A stretch of DNA of 64,000 nt from assembly GCA_021399445.1 (NCBI GenBank), contig JAJTUQ010000002.1, forward strand, positions 7,998,001-8,062,000, in the 5' to 3' direction. How positions within the stretch are numbered: the first letter of the stretch is position 1; the number at the start of each line of letters is the position of its first letter. Origin of the DNA: Xylogone sp. PMI_703. Lineage: Eukaryota > Ascomycota > Leotiomycetes. The translations under genes and the position numbers were made by a program. Below the pieces are notes generated by a model. That model was not told the DNA's origin. It was given only the letters and a program-made list of their open reading frames with translations, and searched no databases. Shown piece after piece: positions 34,812-46,808 of this stretch.

Positions 34812-35332
34812 TGGTAAGGGACCTGCAAGGTTCTTTATCTTCCTTTTTTATCTTAGGAACTATCTGGGCTCGGAAAGGTTGGAATAAAGGTTTTCTTTAC
34901 TGGGAGGTATTCATAGAGCACCGGAACATAATGGGGGGTCTTTTTTTGCGGCTGATACTACCAATTAATTGGCCCATAGGATAATAATAAGAACAATGAT
35001 AATAATAATCGTAACAGTTCTGATACAATTTCGGACAAGGCTCCTTAGTATATATCTTGCGTCCACCAATCAATTCGCCTTTAATGTCTGCAATACACAT
35101 AAGGCTAATTCGATGCAAATTCAGCAACACTCAATCCGTCGAAGCAGCTACGGAGATATCTCAGTCGGAGGGATAGAAAAGTGAATGAACATGTCACATA
35201 AGTAAATATCATATTGCAACTATGAATTAAATCATGCAGAATATATATCAATACTGTATTGTAAACATGTCGACCAATTAAAACTTTGAGGACATGACTG
35301 CATAGTCTTGATAGAAGGTAATGAAGAAAAGA
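34812..35332. other. Convergent 3' spacer
   Basis: 521 bp of AT-rich sequence between two 3' ends. A small plus-strand frame at 34969-35184 has no recognisable content. Confidence 0.5.
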
Positions 35333-37085
35333 TCAAGTAAAGAACCGAAAATGGGGACTGTCGTCTGCTAGCTGGGTCACGTCCACACTAGCCCCAGGCA
35401 GTGGTTTGCCGTATTTCCTATCTCTGTGCTTATTTATTGCAGCCAGAACTCTGTTATTGGCAAGAGATAAAATTGCTGTGGCAATAGCTAAAGCCATGCA
35501 AATAAAATGACCCTTGCGAAATTGTGGAGCATCAGTAGATGGATATATCCATGATCCGGCAATGGAGCCCAAATTTCCAATAGCAGTATACAACCCCATA
35601 CCAATGGCTCTTTTGGTCTCGTTTCCAAAGTTGTTCGCCGCCCAAGCATGTGAGGGTGGATACGAAGCGTAAACGCAGGAAACGGCGATGCACATGCAGG
35701 CATACTTGCCACCGAGACGGGATTCTGGCAATGTTGCAAGTAGTGCATACATGACAGCCGCAATGGTCATGAGCACAACCATGTGGATACCTCGATCTCT
35801 ATATCTGTCTGAGCTCCAGGAGACAAGAAACATAACCACAAACGCACAGGCATAAGGAGGTACCGTCATTAGATTCGATTGAGTGGCCGTCTTGTATCCC
35901 AGTCCTATACTTATTAGTTCTCTGATTATTTAAGTGTCCTGATGAAACATACCGGAGATGATTGTTGGCAAGAAACCAGAGATAGATGATAATAGGGCTG
36001 CGGTCGGCAGATATATCGCTGCTTGTGCGTACAATCTCCAGTCTTTCACAGTCCAGATAACATGTGTCATCTGAATCTTTCCAGCCTTATCAAATGATTC
36101 GCTGTGATATCTAGCCTCTGCTATCTGCTGGTCGATACCTGTAAATCTCGAATTCTTCAATGGCCGGTCTGGGAGCCAGTATAACGCAAATAATCCCAAG
36201 AAAAACCCAGGTAAGGCTTCGATTAAGAAGATAAATTTCCAGGAAGGAACATGGTCGTGTATGTGTCCGATGCCGAATGCTAGAAGACCTCCGAAGGCTC
36301 TACAAAGTAGTTAGTGACACAGTCTGCAAGCAAAGAAGGCAACTTTAAAATTTAGATCCCTCACCCTGCTATAGCAGTTGGCCCAAGGAACCAGAATACT
36401 CGGACACCCATTTCGCTGCGGTGATACCAAAGACTTAGATAGTACACTATGCCAGTCCCAAAGAGGCCTTCAAATACACCAATGAACACTCGGCATACGA
36501 GGAGACCTGAAAGATTGAAAGCGACCATCTGAAGTATACTGACGATACACCAGCCACACACGCCGAAAGCAATCCATTTAGAAGGCGGGAAGACCCTGTA
36601 ACCTGTGCGCTATGAGAAGATGGAATATTGATGAGAGGGAGGTATACTCACCAATGCAACCTGGGACCTGAAACAATACCAATCCGACATAGAAGATCAT
36701 AATGACAAGTTGCCATTGTGGTGAGGTCAGAGTAGATCTTCCAGGCCCAACGCCACCAGTAACAGTATCATGACCTTTATCGAGACCAAGAAGTTTTGCA
36801 TTCTTTTCCCATAGTTAGCGCATAGATTGACAATGAAGACTGCCGAGTAGAACATACAGCGATATTGCCTCTATCCAGATATTCAAAGAAGTAGAAAGCA
36901 GATATAGTGGGAAGGATGATCAAGTCCAGCTTTCTTAGGTACGCTTTCTGTGCCCGGATCCAGTCTGGATCCTCCAGTTGTTGTATCTCCTTCTGGATCT
37001 CCAAAGGTGCATAGTCGGCAGTGTCATCGAGGCTTTCATGGCCAGGTTGATGCTCAAGCTGAGCAATCTCGACCCCCTTGTCCAT
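35333..37085 (-). CDS. MFS transporter, DAL5 / anion:cation symporter type
   Basis: Five exons (37085-36858, 36802-36652, 36602-36365, 36299-35953, 35904-35333) give 511 aa. The frame is open to 37121, but only the ATG at 37085 is a normal start. A hydrophilic N-terminus leads into LRKLDLIILPTISAFYFFEYLDRGNIANAKLL (quoted in part: FFEYLDRGNIANAKL), the classic start of allantoate-permease-like carriers. Loop residues GVFEGLFGTGIVYYLSLWY and ..WLPDRP..., and the second-half YPPSHAWAANNFGNETKRA, also match the family. Twelve membrane helices are expected at the plasma membrane. Known relatives import carboxylates, vitamins and allantoate. It is divergent from the next regulator gene and may form the left edge of the accessory cluster. 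Confidence 0.9.
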
Positions 37086-38044
37086 CTCTGAAGACGAAAA
37101 TTTGCCGGTGGTCTGTTGCAAGTCTGATGGGAAGGATAGGTTTAATTATGCGGATTTTGTAAATGCCATCGCCCCTTTCTTATAACGATGAGCGTAATAG
37201 AGGAGCTGCCGATCTATATACCATTTCCAGTTCCCAGACCTTAAATGATAGCCGTTCCACTACAGGATGTACCCTTGCCCCTGAAGTGCGGGGAAGCCAC
37301 GGCATAAAGTTGGGGTACCCGTAGTCATTGATGTGCCAACTGTAATAGTCGGTAGATCTCCCCGGCCAAACTCCAGGTTCTTCTCCGAGTGTATGTGAAG
37401 CAATCAGTTATTACCAATAACCAAGGGTGGTAGTTTGGAAGCGGAAAACTATGTGCTGCGCCGATGCCTAGGCGTTCTGAGCGGTATACGGGAGCCTTGT
37501 TGCAATGCATTATCAAGCCACTTTCTGTACTTTTCTGGTCTCTCTTAAACACTCGAAACACTTACATACTTTTATCTATTGCCTAATCCCGCCGCGATTG
37601 TATGTTTGACCTTGATGCCGGAGCTAGGCAGGCGGATATAGACCCAATGTCATTAGGTCATACAATGTAAGGTGTTCTCTAGCCGGTCGCTCTACAATTT
37701 GGCCATATGGATTTTCACAATCTGCCAATGGATCCAACTAGTAAACCTGCGATTGGGGGACCTGTCCCGGCAGCCTGCAATTGATGGCGTCAAATATTTG
37801 ATTTATGCTGAGTACTGGAAATGCAGCACAGGATGATTTGAAGGTGCAGCTACCACCCCGAGCATCGCTGCGCACGGAAGCGGCTTAGCCAGAACTTGAC
37901 TAATACGTGTATGGTTCAACGGCATTTTATTTTTTCTCCGGAATAGGATCAAGTCTTAACGAACTGTTGCCGCCTTACCAACAACATCGATTGTCTTCCA
38001 CTGCGGTTTCCGTGAAGGCCTTCACCTTGCATGATCGATTTGCA
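37086..38044. promoter_or_regulatory. Divergent promoter, transporter / regulator
   Basis: 959 bp between the starts of the DAL5-type transporter and the Fungal_trans_2-type regulator. The regulator frame is open upstream to 37907 but has no family-like residues there, so 38045 is kept as the start. Scattered CGG triplets are present (for example near 37630), with no clear array. Confidence 0.4.
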
Positions 38045-39682
38045 ATGCCACAATACAAATTTGTTGCAGTAGAAGGCGGGGACGGAAAATCGACAAACTT
38101 AACTGGATCCATTAGGAGCCATGCAATACGTACAGGTCTCCGAAATACTACATATTCTTCGAGAGTTCAGGCTACGCTACACCCCTTATATGCCACGGAA
38201 ATAAGAGAAGAACTTGGGTTCCATTTCAAGTTGCCTAGGCGGACGGAAACATCGCGGGACTGGTCAAGGCCTAATAATGAGTCTCCCAAGTTGACGACGA
38301 TGGAGTATAGAAATGTAAAATATCGCATAGAGCCTATATGTTCCGGTAGCATTGATCCGTTCAACACCCTGCCAGTACCCACCAATCTAGAAGTAGATCA
38401 TCTAGTCAGGTATTGTAGGGTCCCCCATCGCCCTCCTTGGGATTGAGTCACTGATGTTCCTGGCGCGGATTGTCAGTCTTAATCAAATTTGACCTCAACT
38501 GGGCCACAGTCAATCGTAAGAAATTGTGGTTCCCTTATGCATTGCAGAGTGCACCCATGATGCATAGCACTCTAGCTATGGCGGCGGTATTGTGGCGAGT
38601 AGAGCATCCGGCTCTGCAATATTCCATCCAGCTCGAGGGCATACACCAAAAAGGCGAAGCGATGCGCGAGATCGGTGCCCGACTAGCATCTAGGGATTTC
38701 GTCCGTCATGACGATCAGATAAACTTCACAATGTCTACAATAGCAACTTTGGTAATCGTAGAGGTATGCTAAATCGCTGTATTATCAAGATTTGGAGTCT
38801 CTTAACAAGGCTCTAGGTTTGCGACAGTGACTTCGAGGCCGCAGAAATACATTTACGAGGCCTCCGTGAGCTTTTCAGCTCTGGTGGCTACGACTATAAT
38901 ATATTGAAGGACGAGTTCATTCTTTGCAAGTCAATCAATTTGTGAGTTTGGCGATTTTCTTGGTTATAGCTCCACTGACATAAGGACTTAGAGCTGATAT
39001 TCAAGTTGCCACTGCGCTGGGCCGTCCGCTCATGTTTCCACTCCTGCACACAGCCCAAGTTTACCTTCCAACACAAATCGTAGAGCACGCTCTATATCTA
39101 CCATTGGATCATTCAATGATTAAAAATATCTCATACAGTCATTTTGGAATATTCTCCCAATTAAGGCAGCTTCTTTTAGCCCGCCAATCATCGATGGTTT
39201 CACAGGAGACCTTGCAAATTTTGCTCAACGCTGTGGATGAATCAATTCTAATCCACCTCTATCAAGATCGTGTTGATATATTTGGTGTTACTAGGTGCTC
39301 TTGTGCACTCATCCTTGCCGCTCATGTCTTCATGTACGTGACGTTACGTCAAGTCCCCCACAGAAGTCCACTGGTCCGCCGAATGTGCAACAGACTCCAG
39401 AGTCTGGTTGGGTTGACTTCACCTGCTGAAATGACCTGGACTGAGAACAGCGCCGCATTATTATGGATAGCATTTGTCGGACTGCTCGGGACGGGGGAGA
39501 GGGTAGAGTCTTGTCCGGAAGGGCAGTGGTTCCTGAATCTTTTTGAATCAACTGTACAGGGATATCCACAAGGCTTACTTCAAAACAATGGCAGCATCCG
39601 TAAGATATTGTCTACTTTTCTATGGGATGAATCTTATTGCCAGCCAGTGTTGGAGAAATACCTGGGTACTTACGTATTATAG
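38045..39682 (+). CDS. Fungal-specific transcription-factor-domain protein (no zinc cluster)
   Basis: Four exons (38045-38414, 38477-38763, 38817-38941, 38992-39682) give 490 aa, all in phase. The start MPQYKFVAVEGGDGKST with ..IRSHAIRTGLRN.. resembles the short basic N-terminus of regulator-like proteins that lack Cys6 fingers. The body has ..IDPFNTLPV.., a hydrophobic middle region, and ..DIQVATALGRPLMFPLLHT... This fits the Fungal_trans_2 (PF11951) class. It may act in the nucleus without binding DNA by itself, or may regulate the neighbouring SDR gene 278 bp downstream on the same strand. No direct evidence. Confidence 0.8.
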
Positions 39683-39960
39683 CCAATCAGTCCAACTGGT
39701 TAAGAAAACGTTCGCCCCGCTTTCCGAAATAGGAAGTATGTCTGCATAGAGCTGCGACACGGCGTTCTCAAGATGGAGGGCATCATGCTTCCTAAAGTAG
39801 TTGGGCCCTGACATATGTATCGCCTCTAATGTTTCGAACGTGGCGAAATTCAGATATAAAGAATGAAGGTGGACGAAGATGTTCATAGCTGTCGTCCTAG
39901 AAGCATCGCAAATCACCAATTACCAATCTTTCAAATAGACAACGTGTGATTCTACGAACA

Positions 39961-41087
39961 ATGACTGGAGAACTCGTACTACTTACTGGTGGCACTGGAT
40001 TCCTTGGATATGCTATTCTAGTAGATCTTCTGAAGAGTGGTTATCGAGTTCGTCTCGCAGCTCGGTCGCAGGCCAAGATTGATAAGGTTTTGGCGGCTCC
40101 TTCAATCTCTGCCCTGGATCCTCCCTCGACACAACTGATGTTCATTATCGTGCCTGATATGACAGCTGATTGTGCATACGATGACGCCGTACAGGGAGTT
40201 GACTTCATCATCCATGCGGCAGCGCCTCTCAACGCCGGGGGAGACGGCTCGACCCCTCAAAAGGAGCAACTGGAGGAGCTCCTCGTCACAGCCTCTGTGA
40301 AGGGCAATCTGAACATTCTCAAGTCGGCCCACAAGAAGTCCAAGACGGTGAGGCGTGTCGTCATGACTAGCTCCACGGTAGCCATCGCTCCTGCAGAGGT
40401 CTTAACCGCCGCAGGCACCAAAGAACGTGAGGTTATCCGCGGGCCTGAAAATCGTGTAGCAGTTCCGGCACCGCCGTATGAATCTGCGCTCCAGGCGTAT
40501 TGCGTGAGTAAAGCAGCTGCCCTCAACGCCTCAGAAGTATTCATCAGAGACAACGCCACAACCTTTGACCTAATCTCCATCATACCGTCCTGGATCTTTG
40601 GGAAAGATGAGCTTGTCACTGACACAAACGACATGCGCACCGGATCCACCATTGCGTTGATCAGTGGCTTGGTGACTGGTAACAAGGGGCTACCTGCAAG
40701 CCCGGTTGGGAATGCTGTCCTCAATGCCGATGTAGCTCGAGCCCATGTTAAAGCATTGGATCCGAGTATCAAGGGAAACCAGTCATTTCTTCTCAATACC
40801 GAAGTGAAATGGGAGGATACCGTCCCCATTGTTAAGAAGTATTTCCCCGGCGCATTTCAATCCGGCCTCTTCCAGGAAAGTAGCCCACAGCCAACAATCC
40901 CCTTAAAATGGGATTCAAGCAAGGTGAGTACTCATAAGCGTTGATGTGCGGCGGTTTAGATGATTGCTCATATGAGACTAAACAGACACGAGACATTCTT
41001 GGTATTGAACTGGCCAGCTATGATATGATGGTCAAAGAGGTTGTTGGCCAGTACCTCGAACTGGCGAAAAAGGAAGGCAAATATTGA
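39961..41087 (+). CDS. Extended SDR / dihydroflavonol-4-reductase-like oxidoreductase
   Basis: Two exons (39961-40923, 40986-41087) give 354 aa. The Rossmann motif is TGGTGFLG (about residues 9-16) and the catalytic pair is Tyr180-x3-Lys184 (YCVSK), with VVMTSSTVA supplying the serine. ..IIPSWIFG.. and ..VLNADVARAHVKAL.. are typical of NADPH-dependent aldehyde/ketone reductases of the DFR/GRE2 group. It probably reduces a carbonyl on a small molecule in the cytosol. It follows the regulator closely on the same strand and precedes the MFSD1-like carrier. Intact, with standard GTGAGT/AACAG splice sites. Confidence 0.9.
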
Positions 41088-41884
41088 TCCTGAACGTCGG
41101 TCAACAAGATCTTGGATGGTTTTAGTCTGCCTGTCTAAATGAGAATTCTGTTATTACTGTGACCAATGAGTGCGCGTGAGATTTTGCCGTTACCATAGAA
41201 TAGCTCTCTATTTTCCTTAATCTTAAACTTGTACTGAAACTTATGCTTTAATGCGTCGCTCGGTGATGGCAAATTATAATTAAGTGGAAAGAGGTCATCG
41301 TGTAGTATCATCGCCCGCCCATTCAACAATATACACGCAAATACTAATGCCTGGTCTATACCTAACATTGGATAGTATCGAAACAAGCGGATTCATACGT
41401 AGCCGGATATCCGTTCTTCGGTAATTCTAAACTCATTTCATCGATGGGACCGACGAATCATATTGTACTCACTTTTGCTGACCTTCTCACTCTCTCAACT
41501 TCCATCTTTCAAGTTCCAACACACTATCTTCACCCCCTGGACCCTAATGGACGGTTCCTTTTTGATAGATTGATAATTTTTTGGACTATGTATTCCTTGG
41601 CTGCATTATCTCCTGGAACGTTTTAATGGCCTAGCATGCCCTATGCACCCCTGTGAGGTGCTCAGACCCGTAAGACTGTATGAAGCAGAAGCGCCTTCTG
41701 ACTAAGCGCTTGACGAGCTGGCCGTTTCATCCTGTACGTTTTCCGGCAGATCTCAAAATATGAACGTCTACCGATATTCTTCATCTGTCAAAACATAGGT
41801 ATAGGGGTATAAGCAGCCAGTTTAACTAGAATTCCCATTTTGTTCTGAGATCATCCTATTCCATGAGTGCAATCTTCTGCGCAA
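41088..41884. promoter_or_regulatory. Upstream region of the MFSD1-like gene with CGG-N4-CCG palindrome
   Basis: 797 bp. CGGATATCCG at 41404-41413 is a perfect palindrome of the CGG-N4-CCG form that Zn2Cys6 dimers commonly contact, about 470 bp before the assigned ATG. A missing first exon could also lie here, since homologues often have longer N-termini. Confidence 0.4.
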
Positions 41885-43558
41885 ATGTACCCTTTGCTTG
41901 GGGAACGATGGCGCGTTCTAATCGCTGTGTGCTGTATGCTCTGGGGCATTTACTTTGGTATTATCCTCCACGTGGACGGTAGCAACTGAACAACTTTCTG
42001 ATTCCTCACCCTGCACGATATAGTTTATGATATTCCCGCTGCTCTTTCAGTTTCGCTTCAAAAGCATCTATCGCTCCTAGACTCCCAATATGCGTACTTG
42101 GTTTCAATGCTTTACTCGGCGTACTCCGTACCAAATACCGTGTTACCGCTATTATCGGGATTCGCAGTTCAGCGATATGGAGAGAAGCGAATCCTCGGAG
42201 TCACTCTCATTTGTATCGTCAGTGGACAGCTGGTCTTCTCAGCTGCGATTCAACTAAAATATGAAGCACTGATGGTGTTTGGCCGTCTTCTAATTGGACT
42301 TGGGGGAGAGGTGGTAAGTGTTATAGCGGGAGACATCACCACTAGATGGTTTAAGTGAGTGTGCACTCTCCATTGATGTATTATACAATGTACAATGCCT
42401 CTATATAAAAATCACACACTTTTTCTCAAATTACTAAATATTGTTTGCACGCGCTCGGAGTTTGATAACTTGATTTGCAGTGGAAGGCTAATTTATCAAT
42501 AGGAACAATCAACTTACTTTAGCCCTAGCAGTAACATTTTGCATGGCTAAAATCGGAAGTGTGGCCAATTCTAATACTACACCAAGGTTTGTAGAAGCAT
42601 ACGGGATAGTACCAGCTGTCTGGGCTGTCACCGTTATATCTCTAGCAGTGCTTATTTTAGGCACTCTCTACTTGCTTAGTCGTAGCGATGAGAGTAGTCA
42701 CAAGAAGAAAGAACAAATCAATTATCTGGAGTCTATTAGAAAGTTGTCATCTATATACTGGCAGTTAACTATCATTTGCATCTTGGGATACGGTGGCATA
42801 AATACTTTCACCAATTCCGCTCAGCGATTTTTAGCATCTCAGTATTACGCAGGGGATCAGAGTGCATCTGGATCAGCAATTGGGTAAGTAATATGTGTTA
42901 TGGACTCTAGAGCTCCTTCTAACTCACAAATAGTATATTCTTTCTTCTATCTAGTATTCTGATGCTACCGTTCGGATTTCTACTAGAGATTCCAAGGTTT
43001 AGCGATAAGCCTCGATCTCTTATTGCATCGAATATGATGATTAGCTTAGCTCATCTTGCATTACTCTTTCATATATTAGGAGTAATACTGCCTTTATGCA
43101 TATTAGGTACCGCGTATGCCTTGTATGATGTTGCGCTCTGGGCTGGGATTGCGAGTACCATCTCCAGCGAAGATAGTACCGATTCGCGGCGACGAGCGAT
43201 GCTATTTCGCCTGAATGATAGGGGCACAGCTTCTACAGAGAGCCAAATTGAACCCGCGTATGATGTATTGGCAACCGTCGATGATGACTTGGACTCTAAC
43301 TTGGAAAATTCAATCGAAGAGATGGTAAATCCTGATCACGTAGAAGATCCGGCTGTCGAGGATGATCATATGGTAGCTATCGGATATGGAATTGCAACTA
43401 GCTTCTTAAACATGAGTAGTGCGGTAGTATCGGTGATTTTAGCCGCTATGGAAAATATAGCTGGATTTCCTGGGATAGAGATAAGCTTTGCAGTCCTTGG
43501 AGGATGTGGATGCCTTGTATCAATAAACCTGGCGCGGATGTGGAAAACTCCATCATAG
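41885..43558 (+). CDS. MFSD1-like (lysosomal dipeptide transporter-type) MFS protein
   Basis: Four exons (41885-41957, 42024-42354, 42503-42883, 42934-43558) give 469 aa. Recognised parts: ERWRVLIAVCCMLWGIYF at the start, YSAYSVPNTVLPLLSGF, FGRLLIGLGGEVVSVIAGD..TRWFK, then NNQLTLALAVTFCMAKIGS, and IFFLLSSILMLPFGFLLE. This matches eukaryotic MFSD1, a vacuolar/lysosomal carrier known to export dipeptides in animals. An acidic loop of about 65 residues (..DDDLDSNLENSIEEM..) interrupts the last helices. The start is uncertain: no in-frame N-terminal sorting extension was found, and an upstream exon may be missing. Exon 4 begins at the first of two possible acceptors (42934), because that keeps a full membrane helix. 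Confidence 0.75.
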
Positions 43559-43810
43559 ACTATTGATTACTGAGGACTCTCTGTGGCATTTATTGCTCTC
43601 TCGATAATCAAATTTTTATTCCTTGAAAGTAAATGTCGTGATTATTATGTCAGGGTAGTCTCCAGCGCCTCCAGTTTAGAGTGTCTCCTGGTGAAGGTTA
43701 TTTAGTCTCCAAATGAGGCCTAAATTAGCATTCATTTGATGTTTCAAGGAGCTCAAGATACATCCCTTGTAGACGTCAGTGTATCTAGAAGTTATCGAGG
43801 TGATGCTTAG

Positions 43811-45472
43811 TCAATTACCTGCCATCCTCCACCTTTTATCAAGAATCTGTAGAGCCTTGAATAACGTCTGATATGACTGCTCCATTGCTTGGCCCATCTC
43901 TTCACGTATAAACCATTGGCATTCAGTCGCAGCATGGTAAATACTCTCTATTAATAAGGGGCTTGTCGTCATCAAACCATCTTCTCCAGCCTCTAGCATA
44001 CCTTGTGCCAAGTCTACCACTCGTTCGGTCGCCACTATTATAATGCTGTCTAACGCCACTGCCTGCATTTCAGATTCCTCGGCATACCGTGGCTGGGTAC
44101 TGAATTGCAAATCATCAGGTTCGTTGCAGCCGTATATGTTATAAAGCATCATCCTCGCAGAACAACAGAGCGCTAGATCGATCGGACTTTGCAATTCTTC
44201 ATCTAACGGTAATTGTTTGGCTTGGATTATATGATTCTCAAGTGCAGTGAGGGTATGATGAAGCTGTAATGCCTCTCTTAAATGATCCATCCGGTCCGGC
44301 TGAGTACGATCAGCTCGATGGTAGAGCACACGGCCCAAGATATGTGCAGCTTGGGCTGTACGAGCAAACTGGCCTATAGTTGCTGCAGAAAAGCCAGTAG
44401 TGTAAAGAGGCTCGTTTCTAGATACCTCACCTTTATTCCATTGGACATCACACCAAGGGAGAAGATGTCCTTCGCATGGCTCAGGCGTTGCCAGTGCCAG
44501 CCCTCGTGGCCCCAAATTGATGTATCTCTCCAAGATAATGATTGCCCACCACGTGCGCCTCTCTTCTTCTTTCAGAGTCATCGTGTCTGGGGGCTTGAAG
44601 AGTGGTGTTGTATTTCGAGTGCAGTGCAGACTCATCAGAACCCCCATCCGTGCGGCTTGTCCAAGCGTCATATAACCTGCTGGAAGGATACCGTGTCCGA
44701 TCTCATATAACGAAATAAGGGTAGTTGCTTGAAGAAGAGGCAGAGAAATCATACCTGCACCTTCCAGTGATGTTTCTAATGACTTTGCAGCAAGATATGC
44801 AGGCGACCGAGGCGACTCAATGCCGAGTGGAGTTGATACAAGCTTCATGCAAAGCAGAAGTAAAGCTAAGTCTGCATCGGGAGTCTGCTCAAAACGAGTC
44901 AAGTTTTGCAATAGCCTTTTTCTGCTGATAAACGGAAACCATTGGTGAACGGTTAGAAAATATAGCTGGCATGAACTTGTAGGATCACTCCCGATATATC
45001 CTATTATGGTAGGTGGGGGAGGTTGATGACTATACAATGCGGAACGTGCAAGGGGCATGAAGAATTCGGGGTCCAGAAAAAATGGCATAGGAAAGGGAGA
45101 AGACGAGATGGTATAGCTCCCTTCGGGTGTTTGGGTTTCTCTGTTTAGACGCCTCTCGAGCTGCTGTATCCTTAAGATCAAAGCATCCCTGTCGAGGTCC
45201 TCTAAGTTTGCGCCCTGGACCCTCTGTGGGTAGTGGCATTCTTTGCGTAAGCGCTCGCACTTGCGGTTTCGATTGCGTTAGACTTTTATGATAACTGGGC
45301 GCAAGCATTCAGACAAGTCTGCTTACAAGAGTGCAGGATGGCAGTTCCTTGGAACATTTCCGCTTCAAGCGCCTGGATTTATTCAGTATGATATGTCGTG
45401 CAGGTTGGGTCATTGGCATTATTCATACCGACAGGCGCGGCAAGCTTGGGCAGCATATTGAATAGTTGCCAT
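43811..45472 (-). CDS. Zn2Cys6 transcription factor (paralogue 1)
   Basis: Three exons (45472-45429, 45372-45327, 45259-43811) give 512 aa. Two tiny exons encode the zinc cluster, and the joined sequence is exactly Cys-x2-Cys-x6-Cys-x6-Cys-x2-Cys-x6-Cys with CRACRRLKRKC at its start. A linker helix LILRIQQLERRLNRE may dimerise. The large middle homology region contains LTVHQWFPFISRKRLL, LISLYEIGHGILPAGYMTLGQAARMG and EEERRTWWAIIILERYINLG. The C-terminus ..LQILDKRWRMAGN aligns by eye with that of the regulator at 49.7-51.5 kb, so the two are paralogues. Its promoter is packed with GCGGACA sites, suggesting autoregulation or cross-regulation. Confidence 0.9.
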
Positions 45473-46808
45473 AGAACTCAATCCACCTTTCGTATTGGGT
45501 GAAGCGGACATCCGGAGCTGGAGATTAACTTGTTCGAAGGAAGGGCAAGAATGGCGGACAGCGGACAGAGCGGATAAAAAAGATGTCGGATGGTGAAGTT
45601 GCTTGGAGGAAATTGAGTAGTTGTGATGATGTAATCAAGATCCAGAGGGAGCGGACTTCGTCTGAGTGATGTCCGCTCCGCCAAGAGCGGCAATCCACCA
45701 ACACAAACCCGCTTAGAAAAGGCGGTAGAGGCCACTAAGACACCTAAAACGGCCCATAGTTGGTTGGCCATCAATCAATTGCAAGCTGCCCAACTGTTAA
45801 AAATTACTGTCTTTAACTTGGGGGCTTAACAGATATGCACCATATCTCCGAAGGTCTGTTGCTTAGCCTCAGCTAATCCCCGATATCTGACCTCCACTGC
45901 TTCCATCGTCAAAGAAAGTGGATAAAGTTGATTAATTGACTATCAGTTCAATGCCCATTGTATACTTCTTTAGATTTGGACTCACATCCGGGCTTTGATA
46001 GAAAGATGTTCCATTCACGTTCTTGAAAGACGCTGGATATAAAATCTACTCTCTCTCCTGCGATCAAGTGTACGAAGGATAAATTGAGACTATGTATCGA
46101 TAATTCGGGTAACGATTAATAACGTGCATAACACGGAGAGATAAATGAGTATTTGAATGATTTAACTATCTAAAAAGTACGAAGGCTTCACTTTGGACAA
46201 AACGCTGTAGTGCATTGATTACCGTGGTTAGCTCCTGGCAATTAGTATAAGTCTGAACCTAAGTAATGCCACCAGAATTCAATGATCTAAGCAGAATAAT
46301 ACGGCTGAAAACTTGCCGAATATCATATAGTAGATCATTCAGGAACCTTGACTATACATATAACGGAAATCATATGACCACAGGGAGTTCCAGAGGATTC
46401 TTGTTAGGTAATGATTGGCGTAACATGCTAAAATTAGCCTCCTAGATGGCGGGAAATTTTTGTATGATTAAGCTTCAATAATTAGCTTTGTAGTGGAGAC
46501 GGTAATGTAGGTAATTGGCGCTTATGCGGCTTAATACTGTATTGTAATAACGACGGTTGATGAGCGGTAGGTGGCGGGCCCCTCCTTATTGTCGAGCGGG
46601 CGGTGTTGCGCCCTCGCCCGCGAAAAACGGATATGGGTTTGAGTGCGGAAGAAAGTCTCTGATCTCCGATAAGTCCATGAACTTGAGAACGTAAAAGGAC
46701 GAGAAATATTATAAATATCATAATTGGACGTATGATAGTTGCAATACTGCATTTGAATAAAAGCCACCCAAGCCCTATATCAGAGTCTTATGAGCTATCT
46801 TCTCAGCC
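45473..46808. promoter_or_regulatory. Divergent promoter rich in GCGGACA sites
   Basis: 1,336 bp between the regulator and SDR starts. GCGGACA occurs at 45504-45510, 45554-45560 and 45561-45567, its complement TGTCCGC at 45670-45676, and variants at 45570-45576 (GCGGATA) and 45651-45657 (GCGGACT). All sites are within 210 bp of the regulator ATG. An open minus-strand frame (45774-45478) across this patch is treated as chance. Confidence 0.7.
45648..45679. repeat. Perfect 9-bp inverted repeat with CGG half-sites
   Basis: GGAGCGGAC at 45648-45656 and GTCCGCTCC at 45671-45679 are perfect inverted copies separated by 14 bp. Each half contains the GCGGAC core. The form suits a dimeric Zn2Cys6 regulator, although it could also form a hairpin. 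Confidence 0.75.

Noticed and set aside
42955..42960. Second acceptor (CTAG before TATTCTG) for the last exon of the MFSD1-like gene
   Set aside because: In frame, but it would remove seven residues of a membrane helix that the earlier acceptor supplies.
45478..45774. 98-codon minus-strand frame upstream of regulator paralogue 1
   Set aside because: It lies across the GCGGACA array, has no family features and no splice-consistent extension to the zinc cluster.
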